Both the position numbers and the translations under genes were made by a program. This document shows positions 43,361 through 50,648 of a stretch of DNA of 58,262 bases, one piece after another (positions within the stretch are counted from its first letter, which is position 1; each line of letters opens with the position of its first letter). The stretch is from IMG/VR virus record IMGVR_UViG_3300017783_000021, positions 1 to 58,262 of that record, one strand, 5' to 3'. Under the pieces are notes generated by a model. That model was given only the letters and a program-made list of their open reading frames with translations, ran no database searches and was not told where the DNA came from. Source of the stretch: a virus.

Positions 43361-43936
43361 CTAAAATAACGAAAGATATTCAGTCTGCATGTCCATTTTG
43401 GCTTTACTATATGAGTAATTTGGACATGAAAACCCGGCTGTAAAGTCTCCTGGTTTAAAAACATAAGTTATCATACCACTTGGCATTTTGGAAGTTTTTA
43501 AACCATCTCCGGCATCTGTAACAAATGGTAGTAGATCTATTTTGGAAATAATACCTACCGCTTCTTTATCACATACAAGTAGATAATCTGCATACGATTC
43601 TGGTAATGTTCGTCCGTAACTTGAACCTCGTGAATTCATAAGTTGTAGATCTGCTACATGTTTTTTAGGTCTTTTTGTTTTTGATGTAAACAATGATCCA
43701 GCACCGTATTTCATTTCAATTGTAATACCGTCAGGCCCAATGTGATCAACACCCTCTTTGTTTACATACTGTAATTTTCCATCTGAAAACATTTCTAGTG
43801 AACGTTCAAATAAATCACTTTTATCAAAACGTAATTTGCGTTCATTAAGTTCGTCGCCTACTGTTTCAACAAGTGAAAGATACTTGCTCCAGTCTACAGT
43901 AGTGTTTAACCAATTTGATAGTTCTACAGTATTCAT
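43361..43936 (-). CDS. Putative PD-(D/E)xK nuclease-like protein
   Basis: A 191-residue protein. GVDHIGPDGITIEMKYGAGS (63-82) reads as a D-x9-E-x-K active-site pattern (D64, E74, K76), as in restriction-endonuclease-like folds, followed by a basic KTKRPKKH stretch. The later part (SYADYLLVCDKEAVGIISKI) looks like core beta strands. I know of no named family for it. It has its own promoter (43963-43991) and lies between the HNH gene and the VWA gene. A nuclease call is inference from the motif; a non-catalytic DNA-binding protein is also possible. Confidence 0.45.
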   Translation of the reverse strand: MNTVELSNWLNTTVDWSKYLSLVETVGDELNERKLRFDKSDLFERSLEMFSDGKLQYVNKEGVDHIGPDGITIEMKYGAGSLFTSKTKRPKKHVADLQLMNSRGSSYGRTLPESYADYLLVCDKEAVGIISKIDLLPFVTDAGDGLKTSKMPSGMITYVFKPGDFTAGFSCPNYSYSKAKMDMQTEYLSLF

Positions 43937-43962
43937 TAATTTTTCCTTTTACAACTGTACTT

Positions 43963-43991
43963 ATTATAACAGAAAAATACCTAAAGGTCAA
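43963..43991 (-). promoter_or_regulatory. Sigma70-like promoter for the PD-(D/E)xK-like gene
   Basis: On the minus strand TTGACC (43991-43986), a 17-nt spacer and a perfect TATAAT (43968-43963) lie 26 nt upstream of the ATG. The ribosome site AAAAGGAAAA follows. Confidence 0.75.
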
Positions 43992-44000
43992 ATGATTTGG

Positions 44001-44504
44001 TTAATTAAAAACCTTATCGTAAAATGGTTTCAGCCTAGCCAAAACATTATAATAATCTTTTTTATCTTTGTATAATTTCTTTGGAACTAGATCACCTGCT
44101 AATGTGCTTTTGATCATATTACAATCTAAGCATAAAGTTTGAGTATTTTGATCACAATGGCTCCCGCCGTCTCGTTGTGTTTCGATATGATCTACAAATA
44201 ACATACCCCATGCTACACGATCACGTATTAGTTCGTTGTCGATTAACTTAACTTTAGGATGTTCCCATGGATTATGATTACATATATCGCACTGTTTCTT
44301 TTTATGAAATGTCCACGGACGATCTGTTCTAGCAGGCCCGCCGTATTCTCTTAATAGACTTTGATGTTGTTCACAGAGTCTTGATCCTTTACCTTTATAT
44401 TTAGAAGAGTTTTCATTACAGTAAGGAAGTGAACAAGTAGCAGTTATAGAAGTTTTTATACCAGCATAACCTTGAATGTATCTTTGGAAAAAATGTTTGC
44501 TCAT
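44001..44504 (-). CDS. HNH endonuclease
   Basis: A 167-residue HNH protein. Zinc-binding pairs CDIC (72-75) and CLDC (125-128) bracket the ββα-metal active site FVDHIETQRDGGSHCDQNTQ (DH at 105-106, N120), ending in CNMIKS. An extra cysteine set occurs in the N-terminal part (C24, C29, C44). The type is common in T4-like phages as free-standing homing or recombination nucleases. It sits between MoxR and the PD-(D/E)xK-like gene, with no visible promoter of its own and a likely terminator before it. Confidence 0.85.
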   Translation of the reverse strand: MSKHFFQRYIQGYAGIKTSITATCSLPYCNENSSKYKGKGSRLCEQHQSLLREYGGPARTDRPWTFHKKKQCDICNHNPWEHPKVKLIDNELIRDRVAWGMLFVDHIETQRDGGSHCDQNTQTLCLDCNMIKSTLAGDLVPKKLYKDKKDYYNVLARLKPFYDKVFN

Positions 44505-44526
44505 ATCAGACTCTTTCTAATAAAGC

Positions 44527-44550
44527 GAGGGGATCCGAGGAGACCCCCTC
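44527..44550 (-). terminator. Likely terminator after the MoxR gene
   Basis: An inverted repeat GAGGGG/CCCCTC (44527-44532/44545-44550) with a 12-nt loop stands out as GC-rich in AT-rich surroundings, just downstream of the MoxR stop codon. On the minus strand it is followed by GCTTTATT, a short T-rich run. Confidence 0.5.
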
Positions 44551-44559
44551 TATAGTTAG

Positions 44560-45654
44560 TTAGGACGCCATAGCGGCCTGTACATACTTTCCATACTTGT
44601 TATGAAACCTGTCAAAGTTTTTTAAGTCCTGGGGACTAAATGGAAGTTTGTAAGTAGAAATTGCAACCCTTACACCCATCACAACAAGTTCTGTTTCGAA
44701 GTTATCCATCATAAATCCAAAGAAATTGTCTGCTAATGCATTCCATCCTTTTTCTTTACGTTTGAATGCTTCTTGAAGTTCATAACACATAGACACAGTC
44801 AACGAGTACATAGCACTGATGTCTGTTGCCTCCATGCTCTTAACCTTCCCAGAAAGAATGTCTTCTGGATTAGGCAGTTTAGAAGCAACCTTACGGTGTG
44901 CCGCAAATTTAACTGCTAATCCCTCCCCGACTGCACCTGCCACGAGGTCTGTCAACGTATTCTCAGGCAAGTCATCGTCAAGAAGATCGCTCACAAAACT
45001 CCACGAACGTGGAGTAGCGAATGCACGTGAACTACTCTTAGGATCAAAATCATAAAGATCTTGTTTTGCAAAAGAACAGTAACCCACTACATCTGAGTGA
45101 ATTTTGTTTTCGGTTGCCCATTGCAACCAGTCTTCGAAATCTACTCTCATTTCCAAGTGTAGGAAACGATTTGATAACGGAGCAGGCATTCTATAAGTAA
45201 CACCTTTATCTGTTTCTCGGTTACCTGCCGCAATAATCATTACGTTATCAGGTAATACGTAACTACCAACACGTCTGTTAAGAACTAGTTGATATGCCGC
45301 CGCTTGTACAGCCGGCGATGCTGAATTCATTTCGTCCATAAACAAAACGATATGTTTAAACTTTTTAGCCATTTCGGCACTAGGCAATTCAACAGGCGGT
45401 GCCCATTTCATTGTATTATCGTTTGCCGCATAATATGGCATACCTTTAATATCTGTAGGATCCCATAACGACAATCGAATATCGATTAGATGTGATTTTT
45501 CAAAACTATCAGTAATCTGACTTACAATATCAGACTTACCAATACCTGGAGGTCCCCATAAAAATACTGGACGACCTTTTAGCATTGCATGACGCAATGC
45601 AGTTTTCGCTTCATTTGGAGTAACTGTACGTGACTCTGTTGCTTGTGTTGACAT
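44560..45654 (-). CDS. MoxR-type AAA+ ATPase
   Basis: A 364-residue AAA+ ATPase of the MoxR class. It has Walker A GPPGIGKS (34-41), Walker B VLFMDEMN (103-110), sensor-1 AAGNRETD (143-150) and an arginine finger in PLSNRFLHLEM (R163). The helical lid follows in about 180-364. MoxR ATPases remodel proteins together with VWA-domain partners, and a VWA/HExxH protein is encoded at 42019-43311. An independent promoter (45691-45718) and a terminator after the stop make it a single-gene unit. The start is followed by a threonine-rich N-terminus without a signal sequence, so it should act in the cytoplasm. Confidence 0.88.
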   Translation of the reverse strand: MSTQATESRTVTPNEAKTALRHAMLKGRPVFLWGPPGIGKSDIVSQITDSFEKSHLIDIRLSLWDPTDIKGMPYYAANDNTMKWAPPVELPSAEMAKKFKHIVLFMDEMNSASPAVQAAAYQLVLNRRVGSYVLPDNVMIIAAGNRETDKGVTYRMPAPLSNRFLHLEMRVDFEDWLQWATENKIHSDVVGYCSFAKQDLYDFDPKSSSRAFATPRSWSFVSDLLDDDLPENTLTDLVAGAVGEGLAVKFAAHRKVASKLPNPEDILSGKVKSMEATDISAMYSLTVSMCYELQEAFKRKEKGWNALADNFFGFMMDNFETELVVMGVRVAISTYKLPFSPQDLKNFDRFHNKYGKYVQAAMAS

Positions 45655-45690
45655 TTTTTTACCTCTCTATGTTTAACTAACTATAACTAT

Positions 45691-45718
45691 ATAATAGCAT
45701 CATTAGTAAAAATGTCAA
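45691..45718 (-). promoter_or_regulatory. Sigma70-like promoter for the MoxR gene
   Basis: On the minus strand TTGACA (45718-45713), a 16-nt spacer and TATTAT (45696-45691) lie 36 nt upstream of the ATG, with GAGAGGTAAAAAA as ribosome site. Confidence 0.75.
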
Positions 45719-45761
45719 GCGATTTTTAATATTTTTTTGGAAAAAAACTATCCAAAATGAA

Positions 45762-46145
45762 CTATTCTAGTTCTTTTGCCATAGCACGAGCAAGTCCATA
45801 TTGTTTAATATCACCAGCAAACATCATAAGTTGTAAAGCCATCTTTTCGCTTAACACATATATACGCTTACGTGTAACATAATATGGAGTGTCGATAAAT
45901 TGATCTAAGTATAAGAATACTTGTGGAGTAAAGTTTATGTCGTTCGGAAAATGTATTTCGTGGACTTTAAGGTCGGCCTGTTCTACAACAAATGCAAACC
46001 CTTCTTTTGTTAAACGTAACCCGGCATCACCTTTTTCTCTTATGTTCTGCCACATAAGCATATGTTGTTTTTTAATAGATTCTTCTGTTACATCTTTTTC
46101 AGCGGCTATTAAAAATGTTTTTGTGTATGCTGTCTTTTTATCCAT
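45762..46145 (-). CDS. Unknown protein, 127 residues
   Basis: A mixed alpha/beta protein (KTFLIAAEKDVTEESIKKQH; RLTKEGFAFVVEQADLKVHE; YYVTRKRIYVLSEKMALQLM). YVTRKRIYVLSEKMALQLMMF resembles a short helical tail seen in small proteins of marine T4-like phages. No catalytic motif is visible. Its ATG shares a base with the stop of the gene before it, so both come from the late-promoter-driven transcript at 46458. Function unknown. Confidence 0.6.
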   Translation of the reverse strand: MDKKTAYTKTFLIAAEKDVTEESIKKQHMLMWQNIREKGDAGLRLTKEGFAFVVEQADLKVHEIHFPNDINFTPQVFLYLDQFIDTPYYVTRKRIYVLSEKMALQLMMFAGDIKQYGLARAMAKELE

Positions 46146-46426
46146 TAATGGAATTTTCCGTTAGTTAACTCGACAACTTTAAATTCTTCTGTATGAAACA
46201 GTTTGTTTAATTTTTTAGCAAGATTGATAGCATGTCCAGGATTAGAAAAACTAGTTTTCTTATATTTAGGTCCTGGTGTAGGACTTACTGCACTACTACT
46301 TTTTAAATTAAAAGGCTTTCCTTGATAAAATACTGCCCATATAGCAGTAGCATCGAGAACTTCCTCACATCTAAATGTATTTTTATCGGTATACTTTAAT
46401 AGTACTTTAGGTTTTGGTCTGCTCAT
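46145..46426 (-). CDS. Unknown protein, 93 residues, behind a late promoter
   Basis: A basic protein (KPKVLLKYTDKNTFRCEEVL; AIWAVFYQGKPFNLKSSSAV; NPGHAINLAKKLNKLFHTEE). WAVFYQGKPFNLKS and the final helix suggest a small alpha/beta fold. It is the first gene after the minus-strand late-promoter motif at 46458-46465, which suggests late expression unlike the surrounding early-type genes. No family recognised. Confidence 0.6.
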   Translation of the reverse strand: MSRPKPKVLLKYTDKNTFRCEEVLDATAIWAVFYQGKPFNLKSSSAVSPTPGPKYKKTSFSNPGHAINLAKKLNKLFHTEEFKVVELTNGKFH

Positions 46427-46457
46427 ATACGTTGTTTTCCTTTATTAACTACGTATA

Positions 46458-46465
46458 TATTTATC
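46458..46465 (-). promoter_or_regulatory. T4-type late promoter on the minus strand
   Basis: GATAAATA on the minus strand matches seven of eight positions of the T4 late consensus TATAAATA and lies 32 nt upstream of the ATG at 46426. AACTACGTA lies directly beside it at 46447-46455. Confidence 0.55.
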
Positions 46466-46473
46466 AAACTTAT

Positions 46474-46695
46474 CTAAAGTTTACCACCATCCATCTCTAT
46501 AGTAATATCAGGTTCTGCTGTTTGTTGTGAATCTTGCAACTCTACTAGACGTGCTAACACCATGCTAATACTGTCTGCGAGGTCTCTGTACTGCTTTGAA
46601 TCTAATTTAACTTCCTTAGCCTGTGTACGTTGTGCAACCTTTACAGATTGTAGGAAATTTTCGATAGCAATAGTATTAAGAGGATTTCGAGACAC
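46474..46695 (-). CDS. Small helical protein of unknown function
   Basis: A 73-residue protein (MSRNPLNTIAIENFLQSVKV; TQAKEVKLDSKQYRDLADSI; an acidic end ITIEMDGGKL). It is predicted mostly helical. It overlaps the upstream gene by 20 nt and ends just before the late promoter at 46458. Function unknown. Confidence 0.6.
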   Translation of the reverse strand: MSRNPLNTIAIENFLQSVKVAQRTQAKEVKLDSKQYRDLADSISMVLARLVELQDSQQTAEPDITIEMDGGKL

Positions 46696-47155
46696 GAGCC
46701 AATGTTTCCTTCATTTCTAAATCTGTTGTAAATGGACCTTCAAAACTATATCGTTGTAATGTGATAAGTTTAGGACAAAAACTTTTTACCCAACCTTTGT
46801 CAAATTTAATACAATAGTAACCTGCACAATATAAACTCTTTGACTTTTTACTTTTACTAAACAGTGGCAGACCTTTTTTAACATCATATAAAGGATTAAA
46901 AGGTTTAGTACTTGTTGGAAAATTATAAACTTCGTGCTTTATATTCTTTTGTTCCATTTTTTGTCTAATTTGTTCAAAGAAGTTTTGACCAAATGTATTA
47001 TGGATATCATCAATAGTATCAAATTTAATTTTTTCTAATTTAGTTATTAGATAGTAACAATTAGTATCTTTTTGTAGTGTTCCTACTTTACGACCCCTGT
47101 CTTGTACAATCCAAAACTTATTAGGAACTAATTGTTTAGCGAGAAGTTGTTGCAT
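46676..47155 (-). CDS. Unknown protein, 159 residues
   Basis: A basic protein with NKFWIVQDRGRKVGTLQKD near the start and NFPTSTKPFNPLYDVKKGLP, SLYCAGYYCIKFDKGWVKSF and CPKLITLQRYSFEGPF later. These aromatic-rich strands resemble an unnamed protein family of marine T4-like phages. I choose the ATG at 47155 because GGAGG lies 5 nt before it (47165-47161). The ATG at 47167 overlaps that ribosome site and would add only four residues. It overlaps the end of the RNase H gene. Function unknown. Confidence 0.6.
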   Translation of the reverse strand: MQQLLAKQLVPNKFWIVQDRGRKVGTLQKDTNCYYLITKLEKIKFDTIDDIHNTFGQNFFEQIRQKMEQKNIKHEVYNFPTSTKPFNPLYDVKKGLPLFSKSKKSKSLYCAGYYCIKFDKGWVKSFCPKLITLQRYSFEGPFTTDLEMKETLARVSKSS

Positions 47156-48158
47156 GTTTTCCTCCATATCTTGCGTTTAATGGCTCTGCAAAACTTTGAG
47201 CCTGTTCTGTTATCTTGTTTAAATCATAAGAACTAGTAAATTGTACTAATCGTACACCTACTTGTTTTATATCTTTTGCACCTTCAATTGCTTCTGCAAT
47301 AGTTGTAGCAATAATTGTTTTAATGTCTTCAGGTTGTGCAGTTAAGTCACACAGTGTAACATTACGAGTATAATCATCTAGCACACGATGTTCTTCACCG
47401 TTATGATCTACCCAACGTTGTAGCATCATGTTATTCCATGCATAACCTTTGCTGTCTTTATCTGCAAATGCTTCTTGTAAGCCTACTTTGTTCTTAGTGC
47501 CTTTTACTCTTACACCAGGATACGCACTAAACACATTGTCACTTGTGTCACCACGCATACATTTTTCAAACAATAACCATTGTGGAATAGGTGCAGGCTT
47601 TTCTGCTTTAGTTTTTTTATCTATAACACGATTACCTTTTTCATCAAAGTAACCTTCATGTGTAATAGTTGTTCTTTGCACTCCATTATATTGACGTACA
47701 TTAGGAGCAATGAGTTGTGCAAAGTCACCGTCAGTGCTAATAATAACATGATCATCATTAGGGTGTGCTTGTACCCAACCTGCAATAAGATCATCTGCTT
47801 CTAGTTGTTTATTTTGTAATACAGTACAATTAGTTTTATTACTAACAAAATCTTTAAACTCGTCAAATGTTTCCCAGAAAACAGTTTCTTCTTCTTGTTG
47901 TGCTACAGTAAGAGCATCACGAGCAACCTGTCTATTACGTTTGTAAGGTTCGTAATAGTCCTTACGCCAACTACGTCCTTCTAAGCAGAATACAACATGA
48001 CTGCCATTAAAGTCTTTCCATGCTTTACGAATACTTTGAAATGTTGTATGTAATGCCATACCTATTTTAACATCAGCCTCGCCTCGTACTACGTGTCTTG
48101 CACGAAAGAATGTGTTTGCTGTGTCTACTAAAATATATGTCATCTTTTTCTCCGCCAT
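47136..48158 (-). CDS. rnh: RNase H / 5'-3' exonuclease of the FEN family (T4 Rnh-like)
   Basis: A 340-residue flap-endonuclease-like protein. Conserved acidic motifs run in order: ILVDTANTFFR (D12), EGRSWRKDYYEPYKRNR (60-76), LEADDLIAG (119-127), STDGDFAQLI (141-150) and MRGDTSDN followed by PGVRVKGTKN (201-223, helix-hairpin-type region). T4 RNase H removes RNA primers from Okazaki fragments. The length fits T4 RNase H (305). A shorter start at the in-frame Met 6 is possible. It shares one base with the oxygenase gene upstream. Confidence 0.88.
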   Translation of the reverse strand: MAEKKMTYILVDTANTFFRARHVVRGEADVKIGMALHTTFQSIRKAWKDFNGSHVVFCLEGRSWRKDYYEPYKRNRQVARDALTVAQQEEETVFWETFDEFKDFVSNKTNCTVLQNKQLEADDLIAGWVQAHPNDDHVIISTDGDFAQLIAPNVRQYNGVQRTTITHEGYFDEKGNRVIDKKTKAEKPAPIPQWLLFEKCMRGDTSDNVFSAYPGVRVKGTKNKVGLQEAFADKDSKGYAWNNMMLQRWVDHNGEEHRVLDDYTRNVTLCDLTAQPEDIKTIIATTIAEAIEGAKDIKQVGVRLVQFTSSYDLNKITEQAQSFAEPLNARYGGKHATTSR

Positions 48159-48829
48159 TATATAGTTTTAAGTTGTACTGTTTTATCTAAATCTTCTAAT
48201 GCTTGAGCAAAACTGCTATCAAATAAATCAAATGCAATGCTTACTCTTTTATTGTTTTCTTCATGCTTAGGTACACTATGTAATACATAACTTGGAAAGA
48301 ATGTAAGTCCACCTTTAACATTTTCAAATCCTACTTTAACTTGTTGGTCCACTGGACAATAGTATACAGTCTGAGTGGCATAGTTGTCAAGATGAATATT
48401 ACCACTTAGGTAAGAAAAGTTTTGAGCACCGTGACCGTGTTGTGTAATTGGTTGTCCAGGGTGTACAACGTTTGCCCAACTATACATGTGTAAATTTCTA
48501 ATCGTTGTACTGTTTGAATGCATATATTCAATATATTGCTCTTTAATCCAATTCAATAAGTTCATAAACTGTGGAATGTTCTTTGTAACCTGAAAAAGGT
48601 TATATGCACTATATTGACCTGTAAGACTATCAGCACCTAACCCAGTACCACCGTCTTCGCTTAAACTATCTTTTTTAAAGTTATTGATCAAAGTTTGTTC
48701 GTTATCAACTAACCAATTCTTCATAAAATCGACATCGTCAACATTTGGATATACACAATTCCAAAAAGGAATATTCCATGTAGGAGCATATTCATTTAGT
48801 GGATGCATACTTTTCCAAGACTGTAACAT
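48158..48829 (-). CDS. Putative 2-oxoglutarate/Fe(II) oxygenase
   Basis: A 223-residue protein with a dioxygenase-type jelly roll: YSWANVVHPGQPITQHGHGA (about 117-136, with HGH probably holding metal ligands), LSGNIHLDN, and a distal GLTFFPSYVLHSVPKHE followed by NKRVSIAFDLF, the usual H-x12-R-x-S spacing. This resembles the 2OG-FeII_Oxy_5 type found in marine phages. The normal acidic iron ligand is replaced by His in HGH, which needs alignment. One-base overlaps connect it to both neighbours. No substrate is visible. Confidence 0.65.
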   Translation of the reverse strand: MLQSWKSMHPLNEYAPTWNIPFWNCVYPNVDDVDFMKNWLVDNEQTLINNFKKDSLSEDGGTGLGADSLTGQYSAYNLFQVTKNIPQFMNLLNWIKEQYIEYMHSNSTTIRNLHMYSWANVVHPGQPITQHGHGAQNFSYLSGNIHLDNYATQTVYYCPVDQQVKVGFENVKGGLTFFPSYVLHSVPKHEENNKRVSIAFDLFDSSFAQALEDLDKTVQLKTI

Positions 48830-49200
48830 TAACTTACCTCTGATTTATTATTACCAATGTTCTTAGTATTAATGTAACCTGCACCCATAGGATTTTCAGT
48901 ACTTGCTACTCCTTCGTCTTTAGCAACATTACCGCATAGTTCTTTAAACCATGCATCTACAATTTCTTCTTCTGAATCACCTTGATAACCGTTAAGTCTT
49001 AGATCTCGAATAAAAAATTCATTCCAATCAAGTTCAAAGAATCCGTTACGTGGGTTATTGTCTTTCATTTCAACATTAAGAACAGTTACGTATGGCTGTT
49101 TCTTCTTTGTTGCTTCTGCTTTAGCATCAGAAGTTTTTTCTTTAGATACTGTAGCAGGAATCTTGTTTTTTGTAAACAAGTTTTTTAGTTTATCTATCAT
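48829..49200 (-). CDS. Unknown acidic protein, 123 residues
   Basis: After a lysine-rich start (MIDKLKNLFTKNKI) a conserved-looking core QPYVTVLNVEMKDNNPRNGF, FELDWNEFFIRDLRLNGYQG and DSEEEIVDAWFKELCGNV appears. This core resembles an unnamed protein found next to metabolic genes in marine T4-like phages. The ribosome site AAGGA lies 7 nt before the ATG. Function unknown. Confidence 0.6.
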   Translation of the reverse strand: MIDKLKNLFTKNKIPATVSKEKTSDAKAEATKKKQPYVTVLNVEMKDNNPRNGFFELDWNEFFIRDLRLNGYQGDSEEEIVDAWFKELCGNVAKDEGVASTENPMGAGYINTKNIGNNKSEVS

Positions 49201-49269
49201 AATAGTCCTTTCTCTCTCAATTCTTCATCGAGCGGTTTTTTACTTTTATTTTTTGTTTTTTTCACTTTA

Positions 49270-50163
49270 TCAAGTTCCCCAGGCGTTTCCGAATAATGAT
49301 ATGTGTAGTCTTGGAGTGAATCTCCATCCTCTTTCCATACATGCTTCTGCGACTTGGTTAACGTTGAGAACATATTCTTCACTGCGTCCACCCAACGGCA
49401 TAAGATATACCGGACATTCCACCCCGGCACTTCTATAAGCGTCCACAGCCTTTGTAACTTCGTCAAAATCTTTATCAGTAGCGACAACAAACTTAAGATA
49501 GATGTCACTACCACTAACACTGCTATACTCACTAGCCACATCAGGCTTAATAGCAGTATCCCAAGGTTCTCCGCTAACTGAAAGTTTCGGGGAACAAGAC
49601 CATGTGACTTCAAATCTGTCTTGTGTGTCGAGATACTCTTTAAAGTCTTTGTGTAAAGTTTGTGTAGTGTTTGTTTCAAATGTAACATTTTTTAAGTCCC
49701 TCATACGTGGATGTTCAAAGAGTTCTACGTACAATCGTTGCCACGCCAACAACGGCTCTCCACCTGTCATGATCAAATGTATATCTTGACCATTGTCCAT
49801 TGTCCACTTGCCCTCAGGCAGTAAACTTAATAAGTGTTCAACAACTTCTTCAACTTCTGCTTGTTTATTAAAGTGTTTGAATTCAGGATAGATACTTGCA
49901 TATGTATCACACCCTGTATGTATAATAGGCAAGTCATTAAACTCTTTTGTAGTTTCATGTACACCTGCATCAAGTAAGTCTTGTACTTCTTGATTGCGAA
50001 TAATACCCATTTTTTGTTTTTCATCTCGCATCGGTTCATTTTCTAAACCAAAGTTCATGCAACGAAAGTTACAACCAAAGGTACGTAAGAACACACTAGG
50101 TACTCCTACAAATTTGCCTTCACCTTGTACACTATAAAATGCTTCACTATATCTTAACTTCAT
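49270..50163 (-). CDS. queE: QueE-like radical SAM enzyme (7-carboxy-7-deazaguanine synthase), split cluster motif
   Basis: A 297-residue radical SAM protein of the QueE type, which converts carboxy-tetrahydropterin into 7-carboxy-7-deazaguanine on the way to preQ0. The start YSEAFYSVQGEGKFVGVPS and FLRTFGCNFRC (C31, C35) are typical. The third cysteine of the CxxxCxxC cluster motif is not at position 38; instead GCDTYAS (C85) appears after a 49-residue insertion, keeping the CDT signature. IMTGGEP (131-137) is the SAM-binding motif. It has a near-perfect promoter (50185-50213). FolE, a QueD-like protein and a transglycosylase-like protein lie upstream in the same block. Confidence 0.88.
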   Translation of the reverse strand: MKLRYSEAFYSVQGEGKFVGVPSVFLRTFGCNFRCMNFGLENEPMRDEKQKMGIIRNQEVQDLLDAGVHETTKEFNDLPIIHTGCDTYASIYPEFKHFNKQAEVEEVVEHLLSLLPEGKWTMDNGQDIHLIMTGGEPLLAWQRLYVELFEHPRMRDLKNVTFETNTTQTLHKDFKEYLDTQDRFEVTWSCSPKLSVSGEPWDTAIKPDVASEYSSVSGSDIYLKFVVATDKDFDEVTKAVDAYRSAGVECPVYLMPLGGRSEEYVLNVNQVAEACMERGWRFTPRLHISLFGNAWGT

Positions 50164-50184
50164 TGTTTAACTCCTATACTATGT

Positions 50185-50213
50185 ATTATAGTGTTTATTT
50201 AGGTTTTTGTCAA
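50185..50213 (-). promoter_or_regulatory. Consensus sigma70-like promoter for the queE operon
   Basis: On the minus strand TTGACA (50213-50208), a 17-nt spacer and TATAAT (50190-50185) match the bacterial consensus perfectly. It lies 22 nt before the ATG, with TAGGAG as ribosome site, and its -35 overlaps the end of the HIT gene. Confidence 0.88.
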
Positions 50214-50216
50214 CCA

Positions 50217-50648
50217 CTAACAACCATTATTCTCGCCATTAAGTATATCAATCATATCAATTTGGAGATCATCTTTCTTAACATACTTTTGTTTGTTTGG
50301 AATAACACCACGAATACCGCCCGCAGGCTTTTCTACATCTCCGTCACGTCTGAAAATTAAATGTATATGTGGATACATACAAGTTTGGCCTGCACTAGTA
50401 CCCATATTGATACCTATGTTATACCCTGTAATATTGTTATCTGATAAAACATTTTGGTTGCCCATTGTTTGTGCAAAGTTAAAACATTTAGTAATATTTT
50501 CTTCAGTGTTTTCTCTAGGAACAACAAGCGTATGTCCTTCTGTTACAGGATATGCATCTTTGTATACTACAAAGTCTCTAGTATTATAGTCTACGTCAGT
50601 CCAAGGTGCATTGCCATCTTGTTGTGCTTGTTCTAATGTGTAAGTCAT
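50217..50648 (-). CDS. HIT-family hydrolase-like protein
   Basis: A 143-residue HIT-type protein. VVYKDAYPVTEGHTLVVPR (28-45) is the usual N-terminal strand-helix region, NIGINMGTSAGQT (77-89) precedes the active site, and MYPHIHLIFRRDGD (91-104) corresponds to HxHxHxx with the first His replaced by Tyr and the remaining two kept. HIT proteins hydrolyse nucleotide phosphoramidates or dinucleotides. If the active-site His is the middle one of the triad, as in the family, it is present. It overlaps the gene upstream by 4 nt. Confidence 0.8.
   Translation of the reverse strand: MTYTLEQAQQDGNAPWTDVDYNTRDFVVYKDAYPVTEGHTLVVPRENTEENITKCFNFAQTMGNQNVLSDNNITGYNIGINMGTSAGQTCMYPHIHLIFRRDGDVEKPAGGIRGVIPNKQKYVKKDDLQIDMIDILNGENNGC

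Noticed and set aside
49197-49688. 163-codon frame overlapping the 3' half of queE
   Set aside because: It is the same strand read in another frame; queE has clear motifs throughout. Only a possible 22-codon GTG-started peptide after queE remains (KKTKNKSKKPLDEELREKG), which more likely is leader and ribosome-site sequence of the next gene.
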